NCBI RefSeq assembly: GCF_030253575.1
Contig: NC_080561.1
Coordinates: forward strand, 151,501-215,500
DNA length: 64,000 nucleotides
Reading direction: 5' to 3'
DNA from: Rhododendron vialii
Lineage: Eukaryota; Streptophyta; Magnoliopsida; Ericales; Ericaceae
Position 1 is the stretch's first letter. Each line of letters begins with the position of its first letter. Positions 35,792-46,703 of this stretch are shown one piece after another. A model generated the notes under the pieces. That model was not told the DNA's origin, made no database searches, and was given only the letters and a program-made list of their open reading frames with translations. Made by a program: the position numbers and the translations under genes.

Positions 35792-36148
35792 TAGGTCTGT
35801 CAATGGACTGGATTCGATCCGAAAAATCCGAACCGAATCCGATAACGTCAATCCGATAATCCGAATCCCGTAATCCAAATTTGAATCGGATCGGATTAAA
35901 TCCGTTATCAATCCAAATCCGAACTTTATTTTTTTAAAATTTTAAAAAAAAACAGTAAATTTTTTATTTCGAAAAAAAAATGTTTAAGAAGTTGTATTTT
36001 TTTTTTTTTTGGAAAATAATTGTTTTTGAATTTTTTTTGCTAAGTAAAAAAGTTTTCAGATCGGATCCGGATTACCACTATCGGATTCGAGTTTTATCAG
36101 ATTCGGATTTATCGAATCCGAATCAGATCCAGCCCATTGATAGGCCTA
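35792..36148. mobile_element. hAT MITE, CGGATC-rich (8-bp TSD)
   Basis: Termini are TAGGTCTGTCAATGGACTGG and CCATTGATAGGCCTA. Flanks CTCATGAA (35784-35791) and CTCGTGAA (36149-36156) match at 7 of 8 bases. The arms are built from repeated ATCCGAATC/GGATCGGAT units. It is the same family as 37209-37647. Confidence 0.8.
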
Positions 36149-36568
36149 CTCGTGAAGTGTCCTATCGAACTAAAAATAGGAAAAGGGTTTGTGCGGTTGT
36201 TCTCAACATTTGCTTATCTAAGTTTTGACTCCAACAAACCACATGCTCCTTTAATTATTGCAATTCATAGTTAGTGTTCAGATCTAGTCCAGTCTTCAAA
36301 AGACCAGTTTGGTCCAATTAACGGCTAGGATTAATTGTACAAAATCCAATGCTTCACATGCTGCCACGTCGAGTCTTACTCTTTGCTCTGAAAAAGGCAC
36401 GGAACGGAAGTCATGCCAAAGTTAACTCTGCAAAATGCAAAACTCCACCCAAGCCACGTGTGAGCTTACCCATGACACTGAGACTCATTAGTGCAAAATT
36501 TAATGTTTTAAAATGCTATTTTTAAATGCAAGTTCGGTTATTCAACACATAATTTTTATTTTAGCTCC

Positions 36569-36757
36569 GAAGTTAGTCCGGGTAGTTGGTGGATTTGCCC
36601 GACGAGAGTTCGATTCTTGATGTCAGGCTGCACAAAAACTTGCAATCTTTGGTGAATTTTTTTGTCTCAACGTGGATGGCCTGCCTTCGACAGAAAATTA
36701 GTTGAAGTGCGCATAAGCTTGCTCAGACACCGCTAGCTATTTAACAAAAAAAAAAAA
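36569..36757 (+). mobile_element. tRNA-derived SINE-like element
   Basis: It shows an A-box-like GGGTAGTTGG, a B-box GAGTTCGATTC about 30 bp later, an unrelated body and a terminal A run (36745-36757). This is the layout of plant tRNA-derived SINEs. It sits in the loop of the foldback element. Its tail end is part of an 82-bp duplication (36719 and 36801). Confidence 0.6.
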
Positions 36758-37208
36758 GTACTCCTCCCATCTCAAATTGCCCACTCTCTATGATTGCGCA
36801 TTGCTCAGACACCGCTGGCTATTTAACAAACAAAAAAATAAAATTGCTCCTCCCATCCCAAATTGCCCACTCTCTATGAAAAATCATGTAGTTTTTTGAT
36901 CGAAAAATAAAATACTTTCTATCATCATTTTTTAAGCTTCTTAATACCAAATTAAAGTACTTCATGATCTCTTTATTATGGTGTCAAAAAATTCAAAAAT
37001 TATGTCAGAAAGTACTTCATTTTTTAATCTCAAAATGAAACATCTTTTTGGAAGAGTCCAGCGACAAAGGTATGTGGTAAATAGCCTAATCGAGCAAATT
37101 AACCAACCAACCGAACTAACCTGGGGCTAAAACAAAAATTACGTATGTGCTGAATAATCAAACTTGCATTTAGGGTCAGATTTACGGTCATTTATCGAAG
37201 CGGCGAGC

Positions 37209-37647
37209 TAGGCCTATCAATAGACTGGATTCTATCCAGATCCGATCCGAAAAATCTGATCCTGATCTGAATCCAATAACATCGATCCGATAATCCGAAT
37301 CCGGTAATCCAAATACGGATCGGATCGGATTAAATCCGTTATCAATCCGAATTTATTTTGAAAAAAAAATGTTTAAGAAGTTGTATTTTTATTTTATTTT
37401 TTTTTTCAGAAATTTTTTTTTTTTGAAAAAAAAAATGTATTTTTTTGAAAAATATAATTTTTTTTTGCTAAAATTTTTTAAGTAAAAAAGTTTTCATATC
37501 GGATTCAGATTTTTGAATCGGATCCGAATTTTTCGGATCCAGTTTACTACTATCAGATTCTAATCTTATCAAATTCGGATCAGATTTGAGTCTTATCGGA
37601 TCCGGATCTGTCGAATCCGGATCTAATCCGGCCTATTGACAAGCCTA
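37209..37647. mobile_element. hAT MITE, CGGATC-rich (8-bp TSD)
   Basis: The 439-bp element has termini TAGGCCTATCAATAGACTGG and CCTATTGACAAGCCTA. A perfect 8-bp duplication, CGGCGAGC, lies at 37201-37208 and 37648-37655. It is inserted in the right arm of the foldback element and is closely related to 35792-36148. Confidence 0.88.
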
Positions 37648-38199
37648 CGGCGAGCACGTGTGTGAGGTGACACTTGACTTGGGTGGAGTTTTGCATTTTC
37701 AGAGTTAACTCTGGCATAACTTCCGTTCCGTGCCTTTTTTAAGCAAAAAGTAAGACTTGACGTGGCAGCATGTGAAGCATTGGATTTTGTACAATTAATC
37801 CTAACCGTTAGCTGGACCAAACTGGTCTTTTGAAGACTGGACTGAATCTGAACCCATATATGAGAGGCTATTTCAACAAAATACAATCTTTTGAAACATT
37901 CCAAGTTCGAAAGCTGGAAAAACAAATGAGTTAGTGGGAGTACAAGTTCATCGCAATTCAAAATATACCAGGTAACTATGAAGTAGAAAGCTAAGGCCTG
38001 ACGCATGTCTCGAGTTTGAGAGAGGAATATAATAGCTAAAAGTTGATCCCTTGCACTTAGAGCCCATAACAATTTGTTCAAATCCTTACATATATAGCTC
38101 GTGATTTGGAAAACTTCCGTTAACGGTAGGAGTAAAACTACTTCTGAATTCTGCATATGGAATTCGTGAGGATCCAGCTCCGGACTCACCAGTATCGAG

Positions 38200-38378
38200 A
38201 AAATCAAAGAGAATAAATTCTTTACACTGCCGGTGTAAACATTTGTTTCCTCTAAATCAATTGCATTGCGACACGTGTCAAAATAGTGGTCCCAATTAAT
38301 AAAATATGGCGACGTGACGCAATGCAATTGATTTGGAGAAAACAAATGTTTACACCGGCGATATAAAGAATTTATTCT
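38200..38378. mobile_element. Short hairpin MITE
   Basis: GAGAATAAATTCTTTACAC on the left pairs with GAATTTATTCTC on the right. The arms remain complementary through the CAATTGCATTGCG stretch, leaving a loop of about 40 bp. No target duplication is certain. Confidence 0.65.
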
Positions 38379-38481
38379 CATATTGGATTGTCCAATTTTG
38401 TCTTTTTTAAGCACTTTTCAAACTCACTCCAATGATAGATATCGTTCATTTTATATATAGAGCTCACCGAGTAATTCAACC

Positions 38482-39063
38482 ATGTCAAAAAATCAAGTTG
38501 GGAAGGCCCTTGCTCTATTCAACAACGTACTCTCCTGATAAGGGGCTCTGTGCTCCGAAAATATCAACCCGATATGTTCTTTCGGCTTAGCAACCCCGCA
38601 CTTGACCATTGTAGATAGGGCATTGATTTCGTCTCGCCCAGTCAGTATGCATTTACAACAGATTCAGACAATCCTGAATGATCGATTATATCTCTCCAGA
38701 GTTCAAACTCGACCACTTGATGCAATCTCCAAACGGTTGAAAGAGAGAAACCTCCCACTCCCTCTGGGGAATTCAAATTCAAACACAGAACGGCTCCATG
38801 CAATTAATTAAGGGATTCCTTCGGATATCCTACATCCCACTTATCTCGGCAAGCCTCACAGGCTTTTCAAATCCTCAGTGTTACCACACGCCTATAAATA
38901 TCCCTTCTCTCACAAGAGAACGGGATGACAGGTACACACGCTCCCAAACCCTCCAAACGCTTCTGTTTTTACTTTGTTTCTCCATTTCTCCATAAATATA
39001 CTGACTTAGGCATCGGAGGTGTTTCAGTCAGCACCGCACCGGTGTCAAGCACTTTGTTTTGCA
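38482..39063 (+). mobile_element. LTR-like fragment
   Basis: Landmarks are a TATA-like CCTATAAATATCCC near 38891 and then ACTGACTTAGGCATCGGAGG near 39000. This is a phrase I associate with Tat/Athila-type LTR ends. No partner LTR or TSD was found, so borders are approximate. Confidence 0.4.
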
Positions 39064-40080
39064 GGTAATTGGTTAAGCACGTCCGAAAAAGACTCATCAC
39101 AGGTAGATCGGATATCAATAAAGTTGGTTTCAAAATTATCTTAATTAGGGGAAAATTGACTGTCACACCAAATCCAAACCCATTCATTTCACCTTTTCAC
39201 ACATATATGTTCCGATCATTAGTTTATCAGCATCCTCTATACATGGTGAAACTTCTCAACGAGTTCCACACAAAAAATAATTCCGATCATTGGATTGAGC
39301 ACGGTAAAAATTTCGGAAAAGACAAAACTAGATTCTTTTTCCCATACCGAAGAGGATACTCTTCCAATGGGAAAAATTCCATCCGTGGGGCTGCTGCGGT
39401 GCTGCACCTGCTATGTTTGCAAGAATGTCTATCTGCCATGTTTGCTTGAACGTGTATCTGTCTACAAACCAGATTACTGAGAGAATGGTTATTGCAGCAT
39501 GATATGCGATGGACCAATCCTAGTATAACACTGTTTCGACAATCATGCAAAGTTCAAGATCTACAAAGTCCAAAAAGAAGCAGAAGACATATCTCTCAAC
39601 GAAAAAACACTCAGTTGTCAAGTCCCATATGCGGCCTTGGAAGCCTCCCAATGTATCCTCCACCTACCAATTGTGATCTCTGGAAAAGACAACCAGCTGA
39701 GGCTTTAACCTGGGTTGCCTTTAGCTCTACCGACTAATGACTACAAAATAAGATACCCTTTGCAATAAATTCGGGGGCCCTCTGATATTTCCTGAAAGTG
39801 ACGATGATATTCTTGAAGCCGTTTTGGTCTACAGTAAGCGTTAGTAAAACATAACCAGTCACACAGCCACCACACAATGTCAGACGTACAGCTACATCAC
39901 TTATGCCGCGTACCCATATGAATGAGTTACCTGATCTCTAAGACTCTACCTTTTTCCGGATCTAATTTTAGTCGATAAAGTCGCCGTCGTACAGGACTGA
40001 AAATATCCTTTTCACTTTTTTGATAAGTACTCCACATGCCATGTTAATGACACAAAAGCAAAGAAACAAAAATAGGAGGA

Positions 40081-40230
40081 TGGTTTAGGGGCAAGCACAG
40101 TGTTCTAAACATTATCTCTGTACTCAGTGCAGGACCCCCTCCACATACTCCAAAATGGTTTAGGGGCAAGCACAGTGTTCTAAACATTATCTCTGTACTC
40201 AGTGCAGCACCCCCTCCACATACTCCAAAC
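40081..40230. repeat. 75-bp tandem duplication (2 copies)
   Basis: TGGTTTAGGGGCAAGCACAG starts at 40081 and again at 40156. The copies differ at about one position (GGACCCCC versus GCACCCCC). Confidence 0.92.
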
Positions 40231-40261
40231 TAGTACTAGATCGTGTAGGGCAAAGCTCTCT

Positions 40262-40263
<2 letters not shown>

Positions 40264-40336
<73 letters not shown>
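40264..40336. repeat. (CT)n microsatellite upstream of PME 2
   Basis: An uninterrupted run of about 36 CT units, the longest microsatellite in the window, lies about 540 bp before the PME 2 ATG. Confidence 0.97.
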
Positions 40337-40341
<5 letters not shown>

Positions 40342-40873
40342 TGGCATGAGAAATTATAATGTTATTGTGATTCCTGTTAAGTAACAGAGCTCAAGTCTCC
40401 ACCGACTTAGCTGCCAGCTCACCTTCAAGCACCTCAGTTGAAGCTACAAGCTCACTCTTACCTCATCCAGCTGGCAGTTAGTTAGATAGAAGTGTGAAAC
40501 TCAAATATAATTCAGTGTTAGTTCTTTGATTCTCTCTAGCTCTCATAACAGAATTCGAGAGAAGAAACTCAATCTTGATTAATCTCAGAGAAAATGATTC
40601 AGCTTAACATCTAAGCAGTTAACCGACATTACTTATACAAATTACAATTGAAATGAAATTTGTTCTCAAAGACTGGTGTGGGGTCGCGGTTTTGGGGTTG
40701 CGGAAAACATTAAATTCATCAATAACATATACAAAATCTTGTCCACCTACGTCCCCAAAGGCGTCTGTTTAAAAACAATAGACCAATACGCTTCGATCTC
40801 CTAATTTATATCCACCCTCAGCTTCAAGGAAGGAATATTTATTCCTATGTCCTGAGTTCTTCATTGATCCCTC

Positions 40874-42801
40874 ATGGCTTCCCCCAATATTCTGCAGTCA
40901 TTTTTATTACTCTGCATAACATGGTCTCTCAACTCTTCTTCTCCTTACACTACTTCCTCTACTACAAATAGTAGTAGTACTAATCTTGATTCCCATTTCT
41001 CTTCCATAAGATTCTTCTGTAAATCTACTCCATACCCAGATGTCTGTTTTGACTCACTCAAGCTCTCCATCTCAATAAACATCACTCCAAACATCATCGC
41101 CTATCTCCTTCAGTCACTCCAAACCGCCTTGACCGAAGCTGGAAATCTCTCCAATCTATTGTCCAGTGCCAGAACCAGCTCCGAAATCATTGAGAAACAA
41201 AGGGGAGCCATCCAAGATTGCAAGGAGCTCCACCAAAGTACAATGGCCTCTCTCAAGAAATCAGTGTCCCGAATTAATTCTGCTCCTGATTCCCAAAAAA
41301 TGGCAGATGCAGGAGCCTTCCTTACAGCAGCTCTCACCAACAAGAACACTTGCTTAGAAGGCCTGGATTCCGCATCAGGTCCAATGAAACTGACCCTCGT
41401 CAACTCCATAATCAGTACTTACAAGCATATTAGCAATTGTCTTTCAATGCTCCCTGAGCCTGCATCAAAGGGCGGCCATACAAACCGTCGTCTCTTGGGT
41501 TTTCCAAAATGGCTGTCACGGAAGGATCGCCACATATTGCAGGATACTTCTGGTTCTGGTGATGAATATGACCCGAGCGGGGTGCTTGAAGTGGCGGCAG
41601 ATGGAAGCGGAAACTTTACTACCATTACCGATGCTATCAATTTCACCCCAAATAACAGCGATGAAAGAGTAATCATCTATGTGAGGGAAGGAGTGTACGA
41701 GGAAAATGTAGACATCCCAAGTTATAAGCCCAACATTGTGCTGCTAGGAGATGGAAGTGATGTTACTGTAATCACAGGCAACAGAAGCGTGGCCGATGGT
41801 TGGACTACTTTCAGATCTGCCACCGTTGGTAAAGTTCAGACAACTTTCGAATTACCTTCTGTTTTTTTCTCTCTTAGCGAATGGCTCCACTAAGTCTTTT
41901 ACTGGATTCCACATTGCACCAGCGTTGTGCTTGTTGGAAAAATGAAACTAAAGCCGGATAGTAATCTGTCCCCAACTAGTCTTTGAATAAGTTCATCTCT
42001 CTTTGCAAGAAATAGCCTTTGTTTTTTTTCATCCAACGAGAAATATTTCAAGTTTCATCTTTCTTGTACAGTTTCATAATTCTTGGAATAATTGCTATTT
42101 CAGCTGTATCCGCTGAGGGGTTTCTGGCACGTGACATAACATTTGAGAACAGGGCAGGACCTGGGAAGCACCAGGCAGTTGCACTTCGTGTTAACGGGGA
42201 CTTGGGAGCAGTGTACAGGTGTGTCATTAACGGTTACCAAGACACGCTGTACGTCCATTCCTTCAGACAATTTTACAGGGAATGTGACATTTCCGGGACC
42301 ATAGATTTCATATTTGGTAATGCAGCCGTTGTGTTCCAGGCATGCAACATCATATCCAAAATGCCGTTGCCTGGCCAATTCACTGTGATCACTGCCCAGT
42401 CCCGAGACAGCCCATACGAGGACTCTGGAATCTCGATACAGAACTGTTCCATTGTGGCTTCCGATGACTTGTATTCCAATATTTCAAGCGGCACAATCAT
42501 CAACAACTATCTCGGGAGGCCATGGAGAGTCTACTCTCAAACTGTCTATATCGAGTCCTACATTGATGACTTCATCGACCTAACAGGGTGGAAGGAATGG
42601 TCTGGTGATCAAGGCTTAGCCACTCTGTACTACGGAGAATATGCGAATACAGGGCCTGGTTCGGCAACTGAGAATCGTGTTACTTGGCCTGGGTACCATG
42701 TCATGGGTTACGATGATGCCTCTAATTTCACAGTGTCACAGTTTATAACTGGAGATGAATGGCTAGATTCTACCTCCTTCCCTTACGATGATGGGATTTA
42801 A
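40874..42801 (+). CDS. Pectinesterase/pectinesterase inhibitor (PME 2), secreted
   Basis: This wall-localised pectin demethylating enzyme has two exons, 40874-41828 and 42104-42801, joined at a phase-1 intron of 275 bp, and encodes 550 residues. It has an N-terminal hydrophobic signal segment and a Ser/Thr-rich stretch. The PMEI-like pro-region contains RFFCKSTPYPDVCFDSL, KLSISINITPNI, QDCKEL and NTCLEGLDS. NRRLLGFP is a typical processing site. The catalytic domain runs from VLEVAADGSGNFTTI. KHQAVALR, GYQDTLYVH, SGTIDFIFGN and YLGRPWRVYS supply the expected Gln, two Asp and Arg. The last exon is 698 nt, exactly as in PME 1. The start is the first ATG and gives the signal peptide. It lies 10.6 kb after PME 1 and 1.8 kb before PME 3. 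Confidence 0.95.
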
Positions 42802-43095
42802 TCATGGCCAGCTCTAAGATTCTCGGGGCCTAAGACGAAATTGTGAGGGGGAAAAAATATTCTCATAAGGAAGGAAAAGACAGGCCCTAGGACTTGAACC
42901 ATATACCTATTGGATAGCAAAACTAAGCTTTTCCACTGGGCTAGATAACTTATCTATTATATTAGTGCTATATTTATTAAATATATATTATATGCATTAC
43001 TGTATTTATCTAGGCCCTAATTTTGAGCCAAAGTTCAGGGGCTTAAGTCTGCGGCCTCGTTCGGCTTAGCTCAAAGCTGGCCCTGGATTTAATTT
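42802..43095 (-). mobile_element. SINE-like or foldback repeat
   Basis: On the minus strand TAGCCCAGTGG followed about 40 bp later by GGTTCAAGTCC resembles tRNA A and B boxes (about 42945-42890). The outer edges carry an inverted pair around GGCCAGCT and AGCTGGCC. It begins right at the PME 2 stop, so it may contribute to its 3' UTR. Confidence 0.4.
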
Positions 43096-43984
43096 GCATG
43101 GAGTCTATTTGTTTGAAAACAAATCTGCTTTATTGAATGTGTGGGTCACTCTTACTAATCTAAGTTAACGACTTTGTTAGCTCCTGAGTTACTGTAAAAT
43201 ATACCCAAAATTCGTATTATAATTGATTCTGGTTGGTTGTGTACATAATTTTGGCCACTTGGGCTTTCTAAGATCTAAATAACTCTAATTGTGGATCTCA
43301 ATCGGCTATCAGAATATCAATGAAATACCTACACAATTACCAAATTGCCTCATTTGGGCTCATCCAGTTAATTTTTTTTTTGTTTGCCCCAATGTAATAT
43401 CTTGTGTCGTATCAGTTACGAATCCAACAAAAGAGATACTAACTAGAGCCAATTCTGCAAATATATATGATGCAATTGGGATCAACTCCTCTCTGGTCCC
43501 TAAATAGAACTGCAACTTCGTTTTGGGCTGATTCAAAGTTTGAGTCCCAATTTGCCACTTCGGTGATTAGAACCACTCATCTTGTACGATTCGTAAAGAA
43601 TATCATACACTCAAAAACCAATTTTATTGGTCGTTGAATGATCAAATACAATTTTTCATCCAAAAACGAATGGCAAATATAATTCTAATAACAAACCATC
43701 TATTTTTTCCTTGCATAGTGTGCTCTGATGATTTGTCTACTGAAGTTCAATTAAATTAATTTAATGTTTGCAGATCGTGTTAGTTGAAAGGTTCCGATCA
43801 CCAAACTCTTGGTCGACCAACAATATTTACCTCAACTCTTGGTTGACCAACAATTTTGCCTCAACGGGACGGTAAATAGGGTCAAGGAGGTGTTGATTCT
43901 TTTCCCAATTAGGATCTAAAATGGTCTTAGGACTATGCCCAAAGTGGTGTTGTGTATGGGCCTTTTTATGATATGTATAATTCT

Positions 43985-44100
43985 TGGTTAGCGGTGCATA
44001 TGATACACATCTTTTTAGAGTGCATGGACTTGAACCAGTGACTTCGCCCATGAAGTAAATCATCGCACTTACGGTCCAACAAATTGGTAGAGACTCAATA
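43985..44100 (-). mobile_element. SINE-like unit
   Basis: The minus strand carries GGTTCAAGTCC, a perfect B-box form, preceded by TTGGACCGTAAGTGCGATG, a weak A-box. No A-tail is clear. It is not a tRNA gene because no cloverleaf is evident. Confidence 0.35.
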
Positions 44101-44149
44101 GAACAACGAACCAAAGAAGTTAGCTAATTCTCTTAGGATGGATTCCACT

Positions 44150-44152
<3 letters not shown>

Positions 44153-44198
<46 letters not shown>
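44153..44198. repeat. (GA)n microsatellite upstream of PME 3
   Basis: About 23 uninterrupted GA units lie about 450 bp before the PME 3 start. Confidence 0.96.
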
Positions 44199-44204
<6 letters not shown>

Positions 44205-44520
44205 GTAGGAGTGTGTTTTGTTTATTTTATTTTAGATGAAGGAAATGTGGAGAAAGAAAACATTCCCGCGAACTACGGTATTTTAAGGAGCAGAATGTCC
44301 ATAGCTCATTGTCCAAACATTTTAACTAACTAACTAACTGACTGACTTTTTGAATAATGATCCTAAAATGTCTCTTATCCAGGCCTTGCTCCATTCACGT
44401 GAATAGGTTTAAAAAAAGAAAGGCATTTCAAAAGCCATTGGTTGTTTGACAAAAACAACAATATATAAAGGAAACAACAAAACACAAAAACAAGGAGAAT
44501 ACAGAGGACGAAGAACAACC

Positions 44521-44593
44521 GGTCGCATTGCCTTGGTTTGTAACCTTAAGGCAGAGGGTCGCATTGCCTTGGTTTGTAACCTTAAGGCAGAGA
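44521..44593. repeat. 36-bp tandem duplication in the PME 3 leader
   Basis: GGTCGCATTGCCTTGGTTTG begins at 44521 and again at 44557. The frame upstream of ATG 44645 stays open through it, so an N-terminal extension from 44528 is formally possible but unlike the family. Confidence 0.9.
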
Positions 44594-44644
44594 GAAACCT
44601 CTGCCTTAAGTGCTGTCATTGTCTCAAGCAAGGTAAATCAAACC

Positions 44645-46703
44645 ATGGCATTTCAGGATTTTGACCATATATCAGAACGACGGAAAAATGAGAGGAAGCA
44701 AAAGGTGAAAAAGAGGATAATCATTGCGTTAGTTTCTACTGTTGCCGTTGTCCTCCTGATTGCTGCTGCAATTTGCGGTGTGATGTATAGCAACCATCAC
44801 TCGGATCATTCCAACAATGGCAGTTCTTCTCCACAAGCTAAACCAGAAAAAGAGATATCACAATCCCAAAAGGCGGTTAAAATGATATGTGCACCCACAG
44901 ATTACAAGCAAACATGCGAAACCAGCCTCTCAAAGGCTGTAAGTTCCAACTCCTCTACTGCGGCACCAGAACCCAAAGATCTCCTTAAGGCTGCCATCTC
45001 AGTGGTTGCCGATGAGATCAAGATTGCCATCAATCACACCTCCTCCTTCAAATTTGACACCCCTGAACTCAAAGGGGCTTTCGAAGATTGCATGCTACTC
45101 CTAGAAGACGCCATGGAAGAATTGAATAGCTCCATTTCAAATGTGGCCGGACAAAGTTTGGGAAAACTCAACTCAAACACCCCTGACTTGAATAATTGGC
45201 TGAGCGCCGTGATGTCTTACCAACAGACGTGCATTGATGGATTCCCAGAAGGGGAATTGAAATCCTCTCTGGAGAAAGCCTTAAAGAATGCAAGGGAACT
45301 CACCAGCAATGCTCTTGCTATTATCAACCAGGTCTCTTCTGTATTTTCCAAATTTATGCAGGCACCACCTGCCACCAACCGACACCTTCTCTCCTATGAT
45401 CACCCTTCCTTGGGCAAGGATGGGCTTCCAACATGGATGACACATGAGGATCGAAGAATGCTAAAAGCACAACCTGCCAAACTCACCCCCAACGTGATTG
45501 TGGCAAAAGATGGTAGCGAAAAGTTTACTTCCATTTCTGCTGCACTAGCAGCAATCCCCCCAAATTACCAAGGACGGTAGGGGTACTATTCCATTTGGTT
45601 TGCTTTCTTTCGCATGAAAAAAGTTGTTAATCCAGTGGGAGTCTATTATTTTAATCATCCACATTTGCCACAATGCAGGTACATTATATACGTAAAAGAA
45701 GGGATTTACGAGGAGTACGTTACAGTGACCCAAAAGATGGTTAATATTACTATGTATGGTGATGGGTCACAAAAGACTATTATCACGGGAAACAAAAACT
45801 TCGTTGATGGAACTCGAACATTCCAAACTGCAACTTTTGGTATGTTAACAGACAATCAAGAGGAATTAAGCTCTCTCTCTTCGGGTTTTTTTTTTTTTTT
45901 TTTGTGAATCACGCTATTTGGTTCATGACCAGCTAACTAAGAACATAAAAATACTAGATCCTAATTTCATCCGTAACTTGCTGATTCTTCTCTTAATTAT
46001 CTTATCTGCAGCGGCTTTAGGAGATGGTTTTATGGCCCAATCAATGGGATTTAGAAATACAGCTGGTCCAGAAAAGCATCAAGCGGTGGCCCTCAGAGTC
46101 CAAGCAGATCGTTCAATATTCCTCAACTGCCGTATGGAAGGGTACCAAGACACCTTATACGCTCAAACCCACCGACAATTCTATCGTAGTTGTCTCATCA
46201 CTGGAACTATCGACTTCATCTTCGGTGATTCGGCTGCCATCTTTCAAAACTGTGTGATGTACGTCAGGAGGCCATTGGATAACCAACAAACCATTGTCAC
46301 TGCCCAAGGACGAACCGATAGGCATGAGACCACAGGAATAGTTATACAAAACTGCCGTATTTTGGCAGATGCCTCGCTTGAGCCTGACAAGACAAAGATT
46401 AAAAGTTATCTAGGAAGGCCATGGAAGGAATTCTCAAGAACCATAATAATGCAATCAGAGATTGGTGATCTTATTCATCCTGATGGATGGCTACCATGGG
46501 ACAAGGACTTTGGCCTCAAGACATTGTATTATGCAGAGTTCAACAATAAAGGTCCTGGAGCCAGTGTTGCCGCAAGAGTAAAGTGGCCTGGTTTAAAAGT
46601 TATTAACAAGGATGAGGCGACCCAATATACAGTAGGTCCTTTCATACAAGGTGATTCTTGGGTAAATGCTGCCGGTGTTCCTGTTCATTTTGGACTATTT
46701 TAA
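44645..46703 (+). CDS. Pectinesterase/pectinesterase inhibitor (PME 3), membrane-anchored type
   Basis: This pectin methylesterase has exons 44645-45576, 45679-45839 and 46012-46703 (introns of 102 and 172 bp) and encodes 594 residues. It starts MAFQDFDHISERRK with a basic segment (KQKVKKR). One hydrophobic helix follows at about residues 25-50 (IIIALVSTVAVVLLIAAAIC), a type II signal-anchor rather than a simple signal peptide. The PMEI-like pro-region has MICAPTDYKQTCETSL, EDCMLLLEDAMEEL and QQTCIDGF. RHLLSYD and DRRMLKA are likely processing sites. Catalytic motifs KHQAVALR, GYQDTLYAQ, TGTIDFIFGD and YLGRPWKEFS are intact. The start at 44645 has a good context (ACCATGG), and the MAFQDFD N-terminus recurs in a subgroup of plant PMEs that I recall as pollen-associated; that link is inference. 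It ends the three-gene cluster. Confidence 0.95.

Larger units (their letters stand above)
36276..37853. mobile_element. Large foldback element with nested SINE and hAT MITE
   Basis: The left arm 36276-36568 (GTTCAGATCTAGTCCAGTCT onward) pairs with an inverted right arm running from about 37122 to 37853. The right arm is split by the hAT MITE at 37209-37647. Shared arm landmarks include GTTAACTCTG, GGCACGGAACGGAAG and GCACATA. The loop between the arms holds a SINE-like unit and an 82-bp duplication. There is no coding capacity and no clear target duplication. Confidence 0.65.
39064..40873. other. Region upstream of PME 2
   Basis: No gene is supported. It holds a 75-bp tandem duplication and a long TC microsatellite, then about 530 bp of AT-rich DNA before the PME 2 start. 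A TTTATATCC at about 40804 is a weak TATA candidate. Confidence 0.4.
43096..44644. other. PME 2 to PME 3 spacer
   Basis: No gene is supported. On the minus strand around 44080-44020 there is another tRNA-like stretch with GGTTCAAGTCC. A GA microsatellite and a 36-bp duplication follow toward PME 3. Confidence 0.4.

Noticed and set aside
37623-38414. 263-codon minus-strand frame
   Set aside because: It runs through the foldback arm and a hairpin MITE. No domain or family is recognised and it is most likely a chance frame.
42890-42950. tRNA-like A and B boxes, minus strand
   Set aside because: Box motifs are present but no acceptor stem or cloverleaf forms. It is better explained as a SINE-type repeat.
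44528-44644. N-terminal extension of PME 3 from an upstream in-frame ATG
   Set aside because: It runs through a 36-bp duplication and would bury the MAFQDFD start and signal-anchor. The ATG at 44645 has the better context and fits the family.
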